Positions 1-12,700 of a DNA stretch of 64,000 nt are shown in pieces. Each line of letters begins with the position of its first letter. Within the stretch, counting starts at the first letter, position 1. The translations under genes and the position numbers were made by a program. This stretch comes from Colius striatus (taxonomy: Eukaryota > Chordata > Aves > Coliiformes > Coliidae): NCBI RefSeq assembly GCF_028858725.1, contig NC_084763.1, positions 5,518,001 to 5,582,000 on the forward strand, read 5' to 3'. A model generated the notes under the pieces. That model had not been told where the DNA came from. It did no database searches and saw only the letters and a list, made by a program, of their open reading frames with translations.

Positions 1-3000
1 GCCCCTCTTGACTGCCTTAGGGAAAATAAAGGTGTTCCCTATGGTCGTGCAGATGTCTGCACTGCTAATCAAATGGAATAATCACTTACACTATCTATAA
101 TGCAATCTTAAAAGGGTCAATTAGATGGTTGCTATCTGAGGCTAACTTTTCCAGGTTGATAGCATCCTTCAGATAAGCAAGTCATAAGATCAAATGAATT
201 ATTCACGTTAATGAAACAAGTCAGCTAAGGAGGGAAACAAACTCTCTTCCTAAATGAACAACCTGAGCATCACAGAAGCCAAAATGATCCACTCCCATTC
301 AAAGACATGAATTTAAAACAAATAAAAACAATCGAGGCCACTCTGAAAAATAAGCAGAAAAATGAAAAAGCAAGTCATTTTAAGCAGAAAAGAACCCAAG
401 GCATTATTACTCTAGGTGATAGTGCTGTGATCTCCTAGGGAAGCTGACATTCTGATCAGAGAAAAAGCAGCAAGGGAGATCATGAAGGAAATTTATTATA
501 TGGCTGTGATGGTATCTCCTAAAGGGCTTCCCTAAATCAAAGTGTAATGTACTGTTACACAGCTGAGGCATCCTCCCAGCCTCAGGGCTTTTCTTGCTTG
601 TGCTTCCCATCCTTAAAATCAAAGTGGCTCTTACAAAATGATAAAAGTTACTAAGTTTCACATCTGTTAAAAACCCTGTGTGTTTACCACTCATGATAAG
701 ATTTGACTCCAGGCAGGCCAAACAAAAGAATTTGTTTAGCTACTGGGCACAGTGGTTATACAAATCAGGAAAAAATTGGCAACAGTGAGTAAGAAAATGT
801 CAGACTCCCAACCTACAGGTGTGTCCCAACTGCCAGACATGGGAACAAGGGATACAAGGATGAGCTAGCCTGACACTCAGGAATGCAGGAACCATACAAA
901 GCACCTTCACTCTGTCATTAGTAGTACCACCACATGGCTGAATCACAGCACCAGTTGGACACCAAAGGGCTGGACTTTGCCAAAGTTTTCTGTTACCCTG
1001 ATGGATGACTGACAGAGAATGGAAGCTTAGACAACTTTACTGACTTGAAAGTGGAGGGAGCAAAGCCATTGTCAGGCATTAATGTCAGAGTCTAGAAGTT
1101 TAAAAGAATCACCACCTTTTCTACCTGCAAATTCTAGGCCTCATTTCTTTCATTACTATTTTTCCACCTGTAAAGCTAACTTCTTCACTATATGACCCTT
1201 TGGATCACTTCTATACCTCTTCTTAAACTCTCCTGCATAAGTTTCTTCACAGACACAGAACACTATATTATGTTTTAAAAGAGACATTCATATGCTTTAT
1301 AAGAGACACCCTCTTTTCTGCCTTTCGCAATTCACAGAACAATTTCGACTTCAAGCAGTTCAGCCTTCGTATGTTCATATTTCTTCATTGTCTCCACCCT
1401 GTGGCTGATATTCTACAGTAGGTTACCACCTTCTGCTGCCAAATTTGCAAACTTTACTTAAGTTGTTGGCATCTGCCTTCAGCCTCCTTCCTAAACTCTT
1501 CATGAGGTTAAAAACATCATTTACATCTGGTTTATTAATGGACATTTTTATCTGTCTCACAAACAATCTCTCTGCAAACTGCCATTTCTTGCTGATTGTC
1601 TCTCTGACGTCTTACTCAGCTACCTTTGGCTCTTGTTCACCTTCTCTATCTACAAGCTCTTATTCATAAACACCCAAACAGTAACATGACAGCTGATGGA
1701 ACTGCTCTCTTCATTAGTGGTGACATGTGCGTCAGCACTGTAGGACTTAAAGGCCAAAGGGAACTTTATAAGTAACCTGAATGATTGACCACACAGAGAA
1801 ATAATTGTCCATAAGAGAAGAATGCAGAACAGCCACTTCAGATCTGTTCAAAGCCTGAGCCTAATACACCACCTCCAACACTGGCCAACTTTCAACATCC
1901 AGGGAGAAATACAAGAACCAGGCAAGTATATAAGGTGACTCCCAGAAGTTTCTGCATTAGTCTGCCACTGTGATTTTGACTAGCTTGAGAACCTTGCATG
2001 GTGTCATGACATCACTTAGCAATTCTGGTTTTGTGATCTTGAATTTAATATCTTTTCTAGGTGCTCTCACAGAACAAGTACTTAATAATATTGTCATTTG
2101 TTGCTTTTTCTCTCAAGCTAACCCTCTGTCCATAAGAACGACTGAGACAACAAACACTTCAAGCTCCAGCACCCCAGCCCCAGAAGCTTATAAAAAACAC
2201 AGTGTTTAAATCAGAAAACTAACTTAAATCAGAAAAGCAAAATACATATCATTAAAGATTTAGTGTCCTTGTAGTAGACTCCTCATTTTGATTCAGCTTC
2301 AAAGACTATTACTCCCCACTTAATTAAAACGTGCAGTCTGATGACAATGAAAGGACTCGTTTTTTCATACAGGTGGCAATTCTTCAAAAATCATTCTTAC
2401 TCCACTGTATGGTCACATACAACAGGACACACAGATAACATAAAGAATGCAGAGGACACTAGTGGCAATGAGCAAAGCTCTGAGCTTCCATAGATCCTAC
2501 GTTAGAGCTACTAGTTTTGCAAAGATGTAATCATTCAATTTGCCCATTTGATCATTCATGCACAGACCAGAGGACACTGTCAAAGATGAGTGAAAACTCG
2601 AATCTTTCTTTCCTGTACTGTGGAGAACAAAATTATTCATATTGTTCTCTAACATTTGCCAACGTAACAAACAAATAAACCCTGGACAACTTTGGGTAGA
2701 AGCCAAGATTCAAGCCAGGTACCCACCGTGTAACTGCCAAGGGGAAGATACATGCACTGTGAACAGAGCTGACTAGAAAAAGACAGTTTTTTTCAGTGGA
2801 GGTGGAAGGCCATGAAGAGGGAGGAAACTGTCATTCCTTTCAGTCAGTTTTGGCATTTAAAACTATCTTCTCTATAGGGAAATATAAACTACAGCTTGAT
2901 TCCACAGCTGTCAAGATTAAGCACTGACAAGGTTTTTTGATATGTATTTTTCAAGGAGGTAACTATCAGGTGTCCGAGTTCCTTTATGCAAATCATGTCT

Positions 3001-5131
3001 AGACCACATCTGAGAATGGCACAGATGCTTTATCCTCCAGTGATTAGAGCTCTTGCACAAGAAATACCTCATTTGCTTGAGGCAAGTCAAAACCTCCTTT
3101 CACCCCACAACAAAGTGGCTAACAAAACTGGGCAAAGACACTTCTTATCCCTGCTTTAAAATCAAGCAACATTGTCCTGTTCTCTCTTAGGATGAGATTT
3201 TGTCAGTCTTTGAATAAAACATGAAACAATGCTGACAACATGGAAATAAAACAAGGAAACAGCTTTTTCTCCCCACTGTGTATAGTACATTAGACACCAA
3301 TACTTTCTTTTTAGAAGTAGAGACTGGTTTTTTATAATGTTCTGTCTGCACAAGGGCTGCAGAGAATAAAGTAATACATTTCCCACCACTGCACAGCCTT
3401 TTAGCTCAACTGGCAGTAATGAGTGCTTTTAATTACCCCAGTCCAATACCAAGTCTGAGAACAAGTTGGAGCCCATCATTCTACACATTTTTTTAAGAGT
3501 TTTTGAATTATCTGTAAGAGATATTTAGAGATTTAAATATAGTTGTTGGCAGTTCTTGAGGCCATTAAAGTGTTTGCTTTGGAGAACACTTTTCTCTTTC
3601 CCCCTAGGCCATTCAAAGATTATCATCCGAGACAGAAACATTAGTTGCTGTGTGACCAAATAAACTGAGGGAGAACACTAACAAAAGACTATTCAGGTAA
3701 TAATCTCTTCAGTAATGGAAATGTAAAAACTTCCTTTTAGTACTTCTGAATGTCCCTTAAGAACGAGCCAACAAGTGCAGCACCATATCATAAAGGTAAT
3801 GGCTAACTGAGCTAGAGCTGATGCTGCAGATACATCACCTCACCTTATAGCTCTTAGGAATACTCTATTCCAGCAGTGTGGATAGAAAGAAATTGTGTAG
3901 TGATGCTTGAGTTGATTAGGGGGAAAGCTTTGGAGGTAATGGCACCCAGCAATCAACCAGATTCCTCATAGTTCCTTGGAATTTTGTGCGCCTCATAAAT
4001 ACTGAGTGAATGGGAGAAGCAAACTCTCAGCACCTGTGTGAGATGAGATTTCCTTTGTGTCAACCTAAGCACAGAAAACTCTTCATTGGGTGCTACAGCA
4101 AACTGTAAAAGGCACCTGGAAGAGACAGAAGTTCCCAGCTGGCAAGCTGCATCCTTCCTCTCCGGTAAGCAACATCTTGATACTCTACCAGCATCTGCAC
4201 TTCTAGTACGGGAAAGGAAACTAGTATCTGAAATCTTTATGATTGGTGACCCTGAGCTAATCTATTTTGACAAAGGTGCAGCACTATTCTCTGCAGCATT
4301 TGCCTCCACAATGATTTCTCATGTTCTTATGACAAGCATTCTGTCCTTTTTAAGAGTAAACTGTTCCAGATCTCAGGATTCCACTGTCACTACTATCTCC
4401 CTTATTCTTTCCATCCTGAATCTCATCTCAAACCATTTGACACTCCCACAGCTTGGAAGGACAAAGGAAAGGTTAGAGTAAGCAGAAACTGCAAGCAGCA
4501 GAGGAGATGGCACAGCAGAGGCAATCCCAAAGGAAGAGACGAAGCCATTGCCAACGGGCAGCGCTGTTCTGGAAAGATGTAGGCATTAGTAATGATTACC
4601 CTGCAGCCATCAGCTTCTGGCTGAGATTAGGTTTGCACTGTCAAAACCCAAAAGAAAGGTAAATTTGCAGGCCTCTGTCTCTCATTTTCCCCTTAACATC
4701 TGTCACAACTGGTGTGTACTCCCAGTACGTTCCCAGCAGCTATGGCTATGTCTGCCTCATCTTTCACTGCTATGCCTTTGCTGTGCAGCTCTCCAATCCT
4801 CAAGTGTTATAACTACAGTTCCTTTGAGAAAACACAGGATCTACAGTATGGATACAAACATAAAGAATGTCTTTGGGAAGAACCCCAGCAGTCACCTCTC
4901 TTTTGTAATTTCAACAAAGGCTGCAGAACAGATCTCCCATCTGGACCAAAACCTACTGCCATAATCACTGCCTGGCTCCTCCTGAGCTTCATCAGTGATT
5001 CACCCTATAGGGACCTTCACATTCCACAGCAAAAGAGTTTTAGTTCAGACTGTTTACCAAATGCTAATAGTGCAGTAAACATACACAGATAGTATCTGAA
5101 ATCAAACAAGTGAGTCCAGCATTGGTCCATC
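1..5131. other. AT-rich gene-free stretch
   Basis: I see no coding exon, RNA gene or recognisable transposon. Reading frames on both strands are short, random in composition, overlap one another and often lack a true ATG. The longest, 131 codons at 4086-4481, has no recognisable domain. CpG is rare, as in methylated vertebrate intergenic or intronic DNA. Ancient, strongly diverged repeats could be present and missed by eye. Confidence 0.7.
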
Positions 5132-5135
5132 TTAA

Positions 5136-5540
5136 ACCCTTCTTCTCCTTCTACTCCTTCTATCCTCACTATCCAGAGGTCTTTCTGTTCTAACATACAA
5201 CTCTCCCTTTTCAGGTGATCTAAGAGAACGGGGAAGGAGGGGAATAGGGAAGGAACAGGTGAGAAGGCATGCCTGAAAATAGTCCTGTGGAAAGAGAACA
5301 GAAATTACAAGGAGAGAAAGATACAAGAAACAAAAGGAATATTAGTTAAAAGGACTCATATCAGGCTTCAGAAGAGGGAAGACTGAGTGCAAATGAGAGG
5401 TCAGTTAGAGAGAACAACTCTGGGAGTCCTTGCAAGAAACTATGAGATCAGAGAAGGTAAAAAAATGGGATGAGGAACAAAAGTGGAGAAGCAGACCAGA
5501 ATGAGCTGGACAACAGGGTAATGGGAACTAACCTCAGAGG
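5136..5540. repeat. Polypyrimidine tract followed by purine-rich block
   Basis: A C/T-rich run (about 5136-5166, CTTCTTCTCC-like) is followed after about 50 bases by roughly 320 bases very rich in A and G on the same strand (about 5215-5540, many GGAAGG, GAGAGA and AAGGA words). It is strand-asymmetric low-complexity DNA, not a tandem repeat with a clean period. The short ORF reading RSRRRRRV on the minus strand is a by-product of the C/T tract. Confidence 0.5.
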
Positions 5541-5997
5541 TTCTCCAACAGGAAAATGTTAAGCGATTGGACTACAAGAATTGATTTAGCATGTGAAGTT
5601 TAACAAACACAGTCTGAACTATGTAAGCAAAGAAGACAAGGCTACAAGGAGGAGACTGGTGTGTGGGACAGATCACACTAAGGAAGAGTAAAGGAGAAGA
5701 GAATCAAGGTATGGCCAATAAACAAAAAGGTTTAAGGCCGTGGGGTACACAGCCATCAGGTAGTTGGAAGTGGACACCAGGGTTCCTCAGTTTCAGTAGT
5801 CCTGTATACTCATCTCTTGATAGAGATTATGTACTGTTGTCAGGTATCACGTGTAGAGGGATTCACAGCAAAAGATTGCATGGCTATTTCTAATAATATA
5901 CAGAGAAAATTCTTATTTAGTTCAGGGTGAGGGTATAATGGTTGAATGACAGAGCCAAGAGGGTGGTGATCAACAGTGCTGGATCCAGGTAGCCTGT

Positions 5998-6563
5998 AGC
6001 CAGTGGGCTCCACAAGGGTCAGTTCTGAGGCCAGTCTTATTCAACATCTTCATCAACAACCTGGATGAAGAGATAGAGTGTTCTCTCAGCAAGTTTACTC
6101 ATGGCACCTAATTGAGAGGACTGGCTGATTAACCAGAAGGCTGTGCTGCTATTCAGTGGGATCTATAATTCTGTGATCTGGACAGGCTGGAGAGTTGGGC
6201 AGAGAGGAACTTCATGAGGTTCAACAAGGACAAGTGCAGAGTCCTGCATCTGGTGAGGAATGCCTCCATGCACCAGTACAGTCTGGGGACTGACCTTCTG
6301 GAGACCAGCTCTGGAGAGAGAGATCTGGGAGTCCTGGCTGATAGTAAACTGACCATGAGCCAGCAATGTGCCCTCGTGGCCAAGAAGGTCAATGGCAGCC
6401 TGGGGTGCATCAAGAAGAGTGTGGGCAGCAGGTCAAGGGAGGTTCTGCTCCCCCTCTACTCTGCCCTGGTGAGGCCTCATCTGCAGTCCTGTGTCCAGTT
6501 CTGGGCTCCCCAGCCCAAGACTGATAAAGAACTCCTTGAGAGAGTCCAGCACAGGGCTACCAA
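5998..6563 (+). pseudogene. CR1 ORF2 reverse-transcriptase relic
   Basis: One reading frame (first codon at 5998) gives SQWAPQGSVLRPVLFNIFIN and then CSLSKFTHGT at 6079-6108. CR1 RT normally has FADDT there, so both catalytic aspartates have been lost (now H and G). In-frame stops follow at 6109, 6130 and 6166. The same frame then reopens at 6214 as [14 protein letters not shown] and continues through [37 protein letters not shown] and [11 protein letters not shown]. This order is the usual CR1 ORF2 C-terminus. No functional protein can be made. The open 128-codon segment starting at 6214 is a remnant, not a host gene. Confidence 0.92.
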
Positions 6564-6645
6564 GGTGGTCCTGCTCTGGCAGAGGGGTTGGACTAGATGA
6601 ACTTTCAAGGTCCTTTCCAACCCTTAAGATTCTGTGATTCTGTGA
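6564..6645 (+). mobile_element. CR1 3'-terminal fragment nested in the older CR1
   Basis: The host element's ORF2 is interrupted after GGGCTACCAAGG. The insert reads GGTCCTGCTCTGGCAGAGG, TTGGACTAGATGA and CCTTTCCAACCC, and ends ATTCTGTGATTCTGTGA, the typical CR1 3' end. Host sequence then resumes with CTGGAACATCTGTCTTATGAGG, which normally follows directly. The insert resembles the last ~80 bases of the CR1 at 31,531-31,936, so it is probably a severely 5'-truncated insertion of a related, younger subfamily. Confidence 0.8.
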
Positions 6646-6745
6646 CTGGAACATCTGTCTTATGAGGATAGGCTGTGAGACCTGGGGCAGGAGAATACTG
6701 AGGGGAGACCTCATCAATGCTCATAAATACCTAAAGGGTGAGCGT

Positions 6746-9124
6746 TGAGCAGATGAGGACAATCTTTTTTTCTGTAGAAAATTGTGCTTACAAGGTCATG
6801 ATATGTGACATGAATTCTGTCACATTAAGATCCCTAGCATTAGGAAAGCAGAAGATTAAATTTCTTCATAGACATGAGACAGATGAACACAAACACAGGG
6901 CAAACTTTGCAGAATGTCTAAGTTTCTTGATCTGAAACCAACAAAAGTCTCTAATGAATGAGATAAACACATGGAAATTCAGATTTATGATCATTACCAA
7001 GTAGCTACTGTCTGTTCTTTCAGTTTTCAAAGATTTTAAGGTGCACAAGCACACTAATGGTGTCCCTGCCATTGAAAGAGACACGATATTAACTTCCTAG
7101 ATGTGCTTAGTCTTGTGTTTAAATTTGATCTGCCGTGCAGTGTCTTTGCCTTTTAACTCACCACTTGCTCTCTAATCAATAATTTAAATACTGTTCCCTG
7201 AAAAAAAAAATGATATTGTAGTTACATTTGCTCATGCTGTTTATTGGCAAACATGTTGTGCAAGTCTTACAAAGTCAGCATGAAGGCTTTATGTAAAACA
7301 CTTAAGGGAAAGTGGTTGTAATTTTAGCTTTCCATTAACAAACAGAGACATAACAAACAGATATCGTGCTGTGCAAACAGCAAGAGTCTTTATTTGTCTT
7401 TATGTTTGATATTACCATGCAATTCATGTGGAGGTTATCCCAATTTACAGTAAGTGGGAGCATTCACCTCAAATCAAACAAGTGACCTTCACTCAGCTGG
7501 TTCCTGGAGATCTGGTTTGAAGGCATGTTCATCTAAAGAGCATTACATAGGGACTGTTTTGAACAGCTTTTCTTGGTTACTTCCCTGTTCAGATTCCCAG
7601 TTAAAGGAATTATAACAGTACCAATACTTCTGGACAGTTGTGTTCCTTACCAGGAAAAAGGCTGGAAAGGAATTGTGGCTCTTTCTTCTCCTCGTTGTAC
7701 TAAACACATCAGTGGCATATCTTAGCTTTTGAATGTGTTTCTACCAAAGCCTTTTCTAGACTGATGAAAATGTGTCAGTTCCCCTGCATCATCAACCAAC
7801 AAATTGGGTCAAAACAGACAAATAGGCCAAAAGTACTCTCGCTTCATGTCAAAGCAAAGCCAAGTTACTCATGCTTTTTAAATTGCAAAGACAAATCTGT
7901 TTATGATGTGCCAATTATCCAGGAGTTCCTGCTTCATGCAGCTCACTTAGTATCTTCCAGTCAGTTACTATTGATCACCAGCCAAAAGTATCTACTGTTT
8001 CCTTCTTAAGCTCATCATTACATCATTACTAAACAGCCTTTAATCTTCATGTGAAACAAAGCCACTGATACTGTACTAGAAGCTGATAGCAGTCAGCTCT
8101 ATTTCTTCACTGTTTTTTTTCTTTTCCCAGAAGAACAGAGACAGATCTTTATCAATAGACTGGTGACAGAACTTTGCCTCTGTCTTAGTCTTCAAACTGA
8201 ATGAGACAAAGATGGCCAATAAGCAATTTTCTATGTATTTATGTTTATCCTAAGCAAATGAAAAATTGGCTGTATTACATTGAAACAAGCCAGACAATTA
8301 TAGTTTGTACTGTGTTTGAATAAATCCATGTTACAGTCAGAGAGGATCTAGATTAATGAACCACACCACCTCCACCTCATACAGATTTAAGAAACCCTCA
8401 ATGTTTCTTTGTTATATACGATGGAATGTTACTGGCAAAGTATCATATTAGGCCAGGGAAAGCCCTGCAGGTTGGGACTTTCCAGAAACAAATAGGCTAT
8501 ATAGGTAGGGGATGAGCCATTTGCTTGCTCCATTGATATTCACACCAAGAACAGTATTCAAAGGAGTTTTAGATCTAATGGCTAAAGTGAAATGGAAAGC
8601 AGATGAAATAAAACAAGACATACTGAAACTTCTCCTGATCAAAGTTTGAAACTCAGAGCAAATCAGAACTGAAAAGAGTCAGTGTGCTGCCTGTCCTCTG
8701 ACTCTGTTAAAGTTAATTGCAAACTCCTGCTGATTTCAATAGGATCAAGTTTTCTGATGGCACCGGTAGTGCAAACCATAAAAGATAATAGCCTGGCTCA
8801 CAGATACAAATTGGCTAAAACTTTAGATTAATGTCTGTTCTCAAATAGTTTAAGTTAAATTTGAAGTCCTGTAGACATTGTTAGCGCTAAGAACCCTTCA
8901 CATCCATCACAGGCCATATCATAACTTTGCAGGTACCTCTTGTCATTACATCAGATTAGCACTTGTGCTGCTCATTCATAGGAAACAACATTAAAGGAAG
9001 GTTAAGTAGTACATACAAATATATGATAAGGTAAAACATCCTCTCTGAGAGAGTGCATAATTTCTGTGGAGAATGTTTCACAAGAAAGATTATTAAGATT
9101 AGCAGAGGAATAACCTTACTAAAA
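6746..9124. other. AT-rich gene-free stretch
   Basis: No exon, RNA gene or recognisable mobile element was found. The only simple repeat noted is an A-run at about 7201-7210. The ORFs here are short and unrelated to known domains. Confidence 0.65.
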
Positions 9125-9743
9125 AGAAGTTTACACAGCTGGCAACTAAACACCACACAGTCACTTGCTTACTCAGCCTGGTGACACAGGGGAGAGAATC
9201 AGAAAAGTAGAAGTGATAGTGAATTGAGATAAAGACAGCTTAATAAGTTAAGCAAAAGCTGTGCACACGAGCAAAGCAAAACAAGGATTTAATTCCCCAC
9301 TTCCCATGGGCAGGCAGATGTTCAACCATCCCCAGGACAGCAGAGCTCCATCACACATAACCATTACATGGCAAGACACCATCACTCTGAATATCACCCC
9401 CTTTCTTCCCCTTGCTTTATATGCTGATCATGGCATCATATGGCACAGAATATCCCTTTGGTCAGTTGGAGTCAGCTGTCTCAGCTGTGTCCCCTCCCAA
9501 ATTCTTGTGCACCCCCAGCCTACTCACTGGTGGGGTGGGATGCGAAGCAGAAAAGGCCTTTACTCTGTGCAAGCACTGCTCAGCAATAACCAAAACAGCC
9601 CTGTGCTCTCACCTCTGTTTTCAATACCAATCTAAAATGTAGCTCCATAGTAGCTACTGTGAACAAAAGTTAATTTTGTTCAAGGTATCTATATCTATTA
9701 ATTTTATTCCCAGTATCACAGTTTTCTATCCAGAACCAGCACA
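9125..9743 (-). mobile_element. Solo LTR of an avian endogenous retrovirus, type 1
   Basis: Read on the minus strand, this starts TGTGCTGGTTCTGG at 9743. It continues through GAGCAGTGCTTGCACAGAG, GGCCTTTTCTGCTTC, CCCACCAGTGAGTAGGCTGG, GACCAAAGGGATATTC and a TATAAA at 9421-9416. It then reads CCTGCCTGCCCATGGGAAG and CTTGTTTTGCTTTGCT, and ends near GTGTGGTGTTTAGTTGCCAG. I recall this order from a very common bird ERV LTR, probably ERVL-type. No gag, pol or env lies on either side, so it is a solo LTR left by recombination. The 3' edge is blurred and no clear target-site duplication is visible. Many substitutions indicate an old copy. Confidence 0.85.
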
Positions 9744-12700
9744 GAAATGAACATTCTGGTTTTATTTGTATGTGTGTTGTAGGTTTTTTTTAAAGAGATA
9801 TGTTAGGAAAATGATTGCTCTAGTATTTAAGCTTAACAAAACAAAATATCAGGTCATTTGAAATCTCTAATGAAAATCAGCCAAAAGTTCTTACCCAGTA
9901 TAAATTTCAATTACTCCGATTTGGCTGGCACAGACATCAATGATCTGTCAAATAACATTCACCTGTGTGAAATAATCACAAGATGGTACACAGGATAGAG
10001 ATTCCACTCAGTACATTTCCAGATAACAACTCCTGAGGCTACAAGCTGAGCTGAATTCTCCTTTACTACACACAATATCTCTTGCTATGTGTGCTACAGA
10101 CAAATAACTACACTGTGATGCAGTTGCCTGCTGCTGTAAGCAGTTCCTCAATGCATAAGAGCTTTAGCAAGCATTCTCATAAAGCAATGTGTGAGGTTTG
10201 GACAGACACCACCACCACTCATCACTCCCCACAAAAACCTTTAACTTTCTTTAAAGCTGTCCTATTCTGACTCTCATGCAATTTCATGTAAAGTCAATAA
10301 TGCCACTCTGGTAATACACTGGGAGAGCATAACACTACTTCACATTCCATCAAGGTCTAGATACATATGCAGTGTGGCTTCCTTCCTGTTTCTAAAAGAA
10401 ACTCATTTCAAATCATTCTAAAACTTATTTACCAAAGCTTAACCCACACATACATTTATCAGGACAGCCATGCATTTCGCTTCTGTTAGCTAAAAGAGTG
10501 TCCTTTCACAAGGTTCAACCTCCTGGTGCCATGGCCTCGTTTACTCTATCAGTCAGCTTCATGCTGCTCACTATTATCGTGTTACTCCACTCTCATGCCT
10601 TAAAGAGAACTCAAATGTAAATTCAACTTCTTACTTTCTTTGCAATAAATGAGAATCAGGTCCATTCTATCCATTGTTCTCTTTTCTCTCCACGTATACA
10701 GAGAGCCAGAGTTTGTTCCTACAATGTCTGGACTTTTTTTGAACAATAAATTAAATTACATAGAATTTAAATGGCAGAGAATTCCCAGAAAACAGTATCC
10801 CAGAGAACTTGCTGAAAAAGTAATTCCAGGAAGAAGCTAAAGATAATTTGATTTACTTCAGGGCTGTGAGTTAATGGGGTTTTTTTTCTCCTTTCTTTTC
10901 ACTGTAACGACTCCAAAGTTCTTTAGGCAGATGCTGTTTAAAAATAAAATCAAATACTGAAGAGCAGATCTCACTTCAGTTTTGGATACATGAAATAAAT
11001 GGGAGGGACTGTAAGTTCCTCTGTTCCAAAGTGGAGATCTGCAGGTTATTAGTGGATTATCCTCTGGCTCAGATACCATTTGTGAAAGAAGTAGTGCCAC
11101 CTCTGCCTAAGGCCAACATGGATCTTCTCTCTGTCTAGCACTTGAAGGACTTACTATCTTGCACTGAACAGCAGAGGTATGTAAATCGAGAGACTCCTGA
11201 TGTTAAATGACACGACATTTCACGTGATAAAATAATAGATGCAAATCTTTCCAGTGTTAAGTTTTCTTTACAACTGTATTCTTTGACTACTTCACCACAA
11301 GGCAAAGTCTTTGAATTGAGTTTCATTATTGCTCAGTCCCAAACATTTAGTTTCACTGCTGCTCAATCCCAACAAGTGGAAGGTTCAGCGCAGCACTTTT
11401 AAGGCCAAGTTCTTTTCATTTTGATTCATTCTTAAAGTCAAGGAAAAGATAAAGAATACTTTAACTCTTCAACATACAAGCTTTTCAGTATGGATACAAC
11501 TATTTAAAGTCCAGTACTGAACAGAAAATTATGACTAAGAGGCGGCACTGGTTTAACTACTCTTCTCACCTTTTCAGTCTTAAACAATTGGCTATGTAAG
11601 TGGAAATTTTCCCTGGCTGACATGATGCTTTGGTTGTCCTCTGAGCCATAAACATTAATGTTTAATACTTTAACAATCATAACTGGAACACTTAGTAATA
11701 CAGTTCTTCAGCATTTAAAACCCCTCACTTGCAAGGTATATCACTCCCGTGCAAATGAGTGACACATCTTTGAGGTCACCTGGACTTTGGAAGAATACAG
11801 TAGCCCCATAGCTAAAACAGGAAAGCTGCACAACTCACGTGGCCCAGAACAGCAGCATGTAGGTCAGGTAACACGGGATAGCCCTTGGTAGAAACTTGGT
11901 TGACACTTTGTAATCACTCCAGTGCATCTGCTTTGTCAGTCTCTCTATTAATGATGCAGAAGATAAATTAGACACTTGGAACCACGCTGGACACATTTGT
12001 AGTCTTGCAAAGAAGAGCAAAGGAGAAGTGGTTTGTTGGAATTGTGTTTCATTGAACATTGAAATTATGAAAAAATAAGCAAAGGGGATAGATTCTGACT
12101 GCATGCTCATATTAGAATAACTCTGCACTTGCTCTGATTTAATCCCAGATTGAATAGAACCTTGGCAACAAGCCACTATCTATTTACTGTGTTCACACCA
12201 GAAGTGACTATAACATTTTTAGTATGTCCTCTAGGACAATTATATTATTTCCACTTTCCTTTTTTTCTTTCTGTAGGTTTTAGGAAAGGACATTCTATGA
12301 AAGGACGTGACTCGGGTTATCTCTTTTATTCTATATCCAATCCTATATCCAATTAATTCCTTTAGGAATCATAAACTTTCCCCAGAAATGTCACACTGGA
12401 ACAACTTTTAAGTATGATCTAGTTTAAGCACCTGCACTGAGGTAAAATTTAAGCAAACATGCTGTTTGATTCTGATGGGTGAAGACTCAATCTTGAGAAC
12501 GGCTAAGGTCACGACAACTTTTATTGACCTTAATAGACCACAAACCTTGAGTCTGTAAATAATAGTGTCTTCATACTTCTCATTTAGCATTAAAACATCA
12601 TCCAAGCAGCTGGTTCCATGGATGCTTCACTAGCAATTATCTTTGACACAAATAACCTCAGCAAGCTGGATTAAAATAGACCCTTTTACATGCAACACCA

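Larger units (their letters stand above)
5948..6742 (+). mobile_element. CR1 LINE fragment, 5'-truncated and internally rearranged
   Basis: This is a non-LTR retrotransposon of the CR1 family, the dominant LINE of birds. The sense strand runs from the late reverse-transcriptase region (PQGSVLRPVLFNIFIN at about 6010-6057) through the ORF2 C-terminus and into the 3' region (ATGAGGATAGGCTG, GGGGAGACCTCAT, ATACCTAAAGGGTG). It stops before the expected 3' terminus. An 82-base piece of another CR1 3' tail interrupts it at about 6564-6645. The copy is dead: the RT active-site motif is altered and several stop codons are present. CR1 identity is firm; the subfamily cannot be assigned by eye. Confidence 0.95.

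Noticed and set aside
4086..4481. 131-codon plus-strand ORF
   Set aside because: No recognisable domain, no ATG at its stated start, and no promoter or splice context; a length like this is expected by chance in 64 kb read in six frames.
9261..9642. Two overlapping plus-strand ORFs of 124 and 76 codons
   Set aside because: They lie antisense within the solo LTR; composition and position are explained by the LTR.
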